DNA of 8,543 bases. It comes from Treponema sp. Its GTDB lineage: Bacteria > Spirochaetota > Spirochaetia > Treponematales > Breznakiellaceae. How positions within the stretch are numbered: the stretch's first letter is position 1; each line of letters opens with the position of its first letter. The DNA lies in the NCBI GenBank assembly GCA_031258265.1, contig JAIRNB010000262.1, positions 1 to 8,543 of the forward strand, in the 5' to 3' direction. The notes under the pieces are model-generated. The model was given only the letters and a program-made list of their open reading frames with translations. It did not search any database and was not told the origin of the DNA. Shown here piece after piece: positions 6,172 to 8,543 of the stretch. Both the position numbers and the translations under genes were made by a program.

Positions 6172-6203
6172 CTTTGGATTTGACAGGAATGTCAAATCCA
6201 AAG
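6172..6203 (+). repeat. Perfect 14-bp inverted repeat in the purB-guaB gap
   Basis: Arms 6172-6185 (CTTTGGATTTGACA) and 6190-6203 are exact inverted copies around GGAA. It is about 120 bases upstream of the guaB start. As RNA it would be a very stable hairpin with a GGAA loop; as DNA it is a 32-base operator-like palindrome. It contains TTGACA on both strands, but no -10 box stands 16-18 bases downstream on either, so I do not call it a promoter. Confidence 0.75.
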
Positions 6204-6231
6204 TCCGCCCCGTAACGCCTCGCTGGTAATG

Positions 6232-6306
6232 CCGGCGGGCCCGGATTTCCCGCCGGTGAACCTTTGTTCCGCCGTCCGGGGGAACCGCGGCATTTTTTAG
6301 TTTTTT
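6232..6306 (+). terminator. Hairpin and double T run in the guaB leader, possible attenuator
   Basis: An 8-bp perfect stem, CCGGCGGG (6232-6239) with CCCGCCGG (6249-6256), is followed by GTTCC (6266-6270) pairing with GGAAC (6281-6285). A competing option is GCCG (6271-6274) with CGGC (6288-6291). Six T, AG and six more T (6293-6306) come directly after. The mutually exclusive pairings before a T run suggest a terminator or attenuator. It ends 17 bases before the guaB ATG, so termination here would stop guaB expression from upstream promoters. The last stem is short, so this is tentative. Confidence 0.4.
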
Positions 6307-6323
6307 GTATAGGAGGATCACCC

Positions 6324-7760
6324 ATGTTTACCGAAGCCCTGTCCTACGATGACGTGCTTCTTTTACCGGGTTACTCGGACATTCTGCCCAAGGACTGTGA
6401 TGTAAAAACTACCCTCTGCGCGGATGTATGCCTTAACGTACCGGTCATCTCCGCCGCCATGGACACCGTAACCGAAGAAAAGCTGGCCATTGCCATTGCC
6501 CTGGAGGGGGGCTCCGGCGTAATCCACCGGAATCTGGCGCCGGAAGAACAGGCCGCCCAGGTGGCGAATGTAAAACGTTATCTTAACTGGATCATAGATT
6601 CTCCTGTGACCGTGGGGGAAGACGCCAGGGTGCGGGATGTAAAACTGATGATGAACCGTTTCCGGGTTTCCGGAATGCCCGTGCTGGACATCGAAGGACG
6701 GCTTGTGGGGATTATCACCGGCCGGGACCTGCGGTTCTGCCGGGACGACAACCTCCCGGTGCCGGATGTGATGACCAGGAATCCCGTGGTGGAGCAGGGG
6801 GAACCTTCGGCGGCCAGCGCCCGGGAAAAATTCGACAAACACCGGATCGAAAAGCTCCCGGTGGTGGATTCCAGCGGCCGGCTTACGGGGCTTATCACCG
6901 TAAAGGACATGGAAAAGCATGCCAACTACCCCCGGGCCGCCACCGATAAGGCGGGGCGGCTCATCGTAGGAGCGGCGGTGTCCCCCCAGGATTACCCGGT
7001 GCGGCTCCCCCTCCTCAAAAACGCCAAAGTCGATTATGTGGTTCTGGACACCGCCCACGGAGATTCTAAAAACGTGATGGACGCGGTCCGGGGCATCAAA
7101 GAAAAATTCGGCGTCCCCGTCATCGGGGGAAATGTCGCCACCAGGGAAGGGACCCGCCGGCTCATCGAGGCGGGGGCCGACGCGGTAAAAGTTGGGATTG
7201 GCCCCGGCTCCATCTGTACCACCAGGATTGTAGCCGGCGTTGGAGTACCCCAGTTTACCGCGGTCTGGGAATGTGCCGGGGAGGCCGCCCAGGCCGGCAT
7301 CCCCGTCATCGCTGACGGGGGGATCAAGTTCTCCGGGGACATTACCAAGGCCATTGGCGCCGGCGCTTCGGTGGTGATGATCGGCGGCCTCTTTGCCGGC
7401 CTTAAAGAATCGCCGGGGCAGGAGATCATCTTTGACGGCCGGATCTACAAAGAACACCGGGGCATGGGCAGCCTGGGGGCTATCAATGACGGCGCCGGCG
7501 ACCGCTACCAGATAGGCAAGGACGAGATTCCGGTCCCCGAGGGAATCGAAGGCCGGGTTCCCTACAAAGGGGAAATGCGGAGCTACCTTCACCAGTTGGC
7601 GTCGGGGCTGCGGAAGGGGATGGGTTACTGCGGTTGTAAGAACATCGGTGAATTAAAGGCATACCGGAAATTTATCAAGATCACCGCCGCGGGCCTTCGG
7701 GAAAGCCACGCCCATGATGTATTCATAACCCAGGAGGCCCCCAACTATTCTCACTCGTAA
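6324..7760 (+). CDS. guaB: Inosine-5'-monophosphate dehydrogenase
   Basis: Cytosolic enzyme that oxidises IMP to XMP with NAD+, the committed step to GMP. The protein is 478 residues, typical for bacteria. Order of parts: first part of the TIM barrel (1-88), including SYDDVLLLPGYSDI and VISAAMDTVTE; a pair of CBS domains (about 90-200) that bind purine nucleotides and tune activity; then the rest of the barrel with LDTAHGDS (241-248), the GPGSICTTR loop carrying catalytic C298, ADGGIKFSGDI (330-340), the RGMGSLGA loop (379-386), and EGIEGRVPYKG (406-416) with the Arg-containing flap (R411). The ATG at 6324 has a perfect AGGAGG seven bases upstream; an in-frame start 60 bases further upstream would run through the T runs and is rejected. 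It follows purB on the same strand after a 265-base structured gap, and the next gene overlaps its end. Confidence 0.98.
   Translation: MFTEALSYDDVLLLPGYSDILPKDCDVKTTLCADVCLNVPVISAAMDTVTEEKLAIAIALEGGSGVIHRNLAPEEQAAQVANVKRYLNWIIDSPVTVGEDARVRDVKLMMNRFRVSGMPVLDIEGRLVGIITGRDLRFCRDDNLPVPDVMTRNPVVEQGEPSAASAREKFDKHRIEKLPVVDSSGRLTGLITVKDMEKHANYPRAATDKAGRLIVGAAVSPQDYPVRLPLLKNAKVDYVVLDTAHGDSKNVMDAVRGIKEKFGVPVIGGNVATREGTRRLIEAGADAVKVGIGPGSICTTRIVAGVGVPQFTAVWECAGEAAQAGIPVIADGGIKFSGDITKAIGAGASVVMIGGLFAGLKESPGQEIIFDGRIYKEHRGMGSLGAINDGAGDRYQIGKDEIPVPEGIEGRVPYKGEMRSYLHQLASGLRKGMGYCGCKNIGELKAYRKFIKITAAGLRESHAHDVFITQEAPNYSHS
7732..7737 (+). promoter_or_regulatory. AGGAGG ribosome binding site inside the guaB 3' end
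   Basis: A perfect Shine-Dalgarno sequence lies within the last codons of guaB, where it has no use for guaB itself. It sits nine bases before an ATT codon in the frame of the downstream TIGR02757 gene and decides that gene's start. Confidence 0.6.
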
Positions 7761-8543
7761 GCAGGAATCCCTTAAACGGGAGTTGGAAGGCTGGTACCGG
7801 AGGATCAACCGGCCCGAATTCGTCAATTCCGATCCGGTTTGCTTCCCCCGCCGCTTCTCCGGCCCCGCGGATATAGAAACCGCCGCCTTTCTGGCCGGGG
7901 TTATCGCCTGGGGGAGGAGGGACCTTATCCTGAAATCCGGCGAGCGGCTCTTCTCCCTGCTCCGGGGCGGTCCCTTTGCCTTTGTCATGGCCGGCAATTA
8001 CCGGAGTCTGCGGAACCGCCGGGATTGTCCTGCCGGCGCCTGTATCCACCGGACTTTTTTTGAAGAGGATCTGGCGTATTTCTGCCGGGGGCTGCGGGCC
8101 TGTTATAAAAAGTACGGCAGCCTGGAGGCGCTTTTTAGCTCCGCCCTTAGCCGGCCCGGTTCCCCGGACATCTGGGAGGGAATCGCCCTGTTCCGGGAAA
8201 CCATGGCCCAGGGGAACGGGGGCCGTTACACCAAACATATCGCCGATCCCTATTCCAGTTCCCCCTGTAAGCGGCTCTGCCTCAGCCTCCGCTGGCTTGT
8301 GCGCCGGGAAGGCCCGGTGGACCTGGGACTCTGGAAAAGCGTCTCCCCCGCCGCCCTCTGCATCCCCCTGGATCTCCACGTTGGCCGCGCCGCCCGGCGG
8401 CTCGGCCTCCTTGACCCCGCCCGCAAAGCCAACGACCGGAAGGCCGCCATTGCCCTTACCGGGCGGCTCCGGGAATTCTGTCCGGAAGACCCCGCCCGCT
8501 ATGACCTTGCCCTCTTTGGCTGGGGCATGGAAAACGCCGGAAC
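7747..8543 (+). CDS. TIGR02757/DUF2400 family protein, C-terminus outside window
   Basis: Function unproven. The frame is open from 7729 to the window edge; 265 codons are visible from the proposed start. Family landmarks in order: RPEFVNSDP (22-30), DIETAAFLAGVIAWGRR (42-58), a middle part with SPCKRLCLSLRWLVRREGPVDLGLW (172-196), PLDLHVGRAARRLGLL (207-222) and PEDPARYDLALFGWG (246-260). Nearly the whole protein is present; I expect the stop soon after. There is no ATG, GTG or TTG at the right place: the only candidates are ATT at 7747, nine bases after AGGAGG, and TTG at 7783, with GGGAG directly against it. The ATT start would overlap guaB by 14 bases and give the expected N-terminal length. 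The xDxHVGRxxRRLGL segment resembles the Asp-containing motif of helix-hairpin-helix DNA glycosylases, which hints at nucleic acid binding, but the GVG-K active-site part is not seen. This is inference only. Confidence 0.85.
   Translation, partial: MLTRKQESLKRELEGWYRRINRPEFVNSDPVCFPRRFSGPADIETAAFLAGVIAWGRRDLILKSGERLFSLLRGGPFAFVMAGNYRSLRNRRDCPAGACIHRTFFEEDLAYFCRGLRACYKKYGSLEALFSSALSRPGSPDIWEGIALFRETMAQGNGGRYTKHIADPYSSSPCKRLCLSLRWLVRREGPVDLGLWKSVSPAALCIPLDLHVGRAARRLGLLDPARKANDRKAAIALTGRLREFCPEDPARYDLALFGWGMENAG

Noticed and set aside
6180..6185. TTGACA as a guaB -35 box
   Set aside because: It is part of the 14-bp inverted repeat, and no -10-like hexamer lies 16-18 bases downstream on either strand.
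6120..6210. Purine riboswitch ahead of guaB
   Set aside because: Some leader bases looked suggestive, but the conserved junction and loop-loop sequences of the purine aptamer are absent and the stems do not form its three-way junction.
6363..7592. Minus-strand open frame of 409 codons opposite guaB
   Set aside because: Guab on the other strand has every catalytic motif. The antisense product is Gly/His/Pro-rich with no recognisable domain, as expected from a GC-rich gene read backwards.
7723..8379. Minus-strand open frame of 218 codons opposite the DUF2400 gene
   Set aside because: The plus-strand frame matches a known family along its length; the antisense product is Gly/Pro-rich shadow sequence.

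Overview
The window is GC-rich bacterial DNA with six protein genes on two divergent strands. The protein families and the gene mix fit a Spirochaetota genome of the Treponema type (oxaloacetate decarboxylase alpha/beta/gamma, a spirochaete-like PurB, and a TIGR02757/DUF2400 protein that is also common in Bacteroidota). This assignment rests on family recognition and general look only, so hold it loosely.

Left half, minus strand (about 4100 down to 1): a membrane-bound, biotin-dependent, sodium-pumping oxaloacetate decarboxylase operon, transcribed oadG, oadA, oadB. OadG is the small membrane anchor, OadA the carboxyltransferase with its biotin carrier, and OadB the multi-spanning decarboxylase and Na+ channel subunit. 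Together they convert oxaloacetate to pyruvate and CO2 and export Na+. A good sigma-70-type promoter lies just upstream of oadG. The 244-base gap between oadG and oadA is crowded: a tandem repeat, a terminator-like hairpin with a T run, a perfect palindrome, and a second promoter-like site. OadA carries two tandem biotinyl domains, each with its own ESMKM motif, where one is usual.

Middle (4101-4576): about 475 bases without a convincing gene but full of inverted repeats. It may be an interspersed structured element or an RNA.

Right half, plus strand: purB (adenylosuccinate lyase), then a 265-base gap with a 10-bp stem, a perfect 14-bp inverted repeat, a further 8-bp stem and two T runs, then guaB (IMP dehydrogenase). 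PurB and GuaB act on the two branches from IMP, to AMP and to XMP/GMP. A TIGR02757/DUF2400 gene follows, overlapping the 3' end of guaB; it runs off the window and seems to use a non-standard ATT start codon behind a perfect AGGAGG.

No CRISPR array, tRNA, rRNA, transposase or defence gene was seen. The most unusual points are the doubled biotin domain, the layered regulatory DNA between oadG and oadA, the hairpin-rich block at 4140-4430, the guaB leader, and the ATT start.
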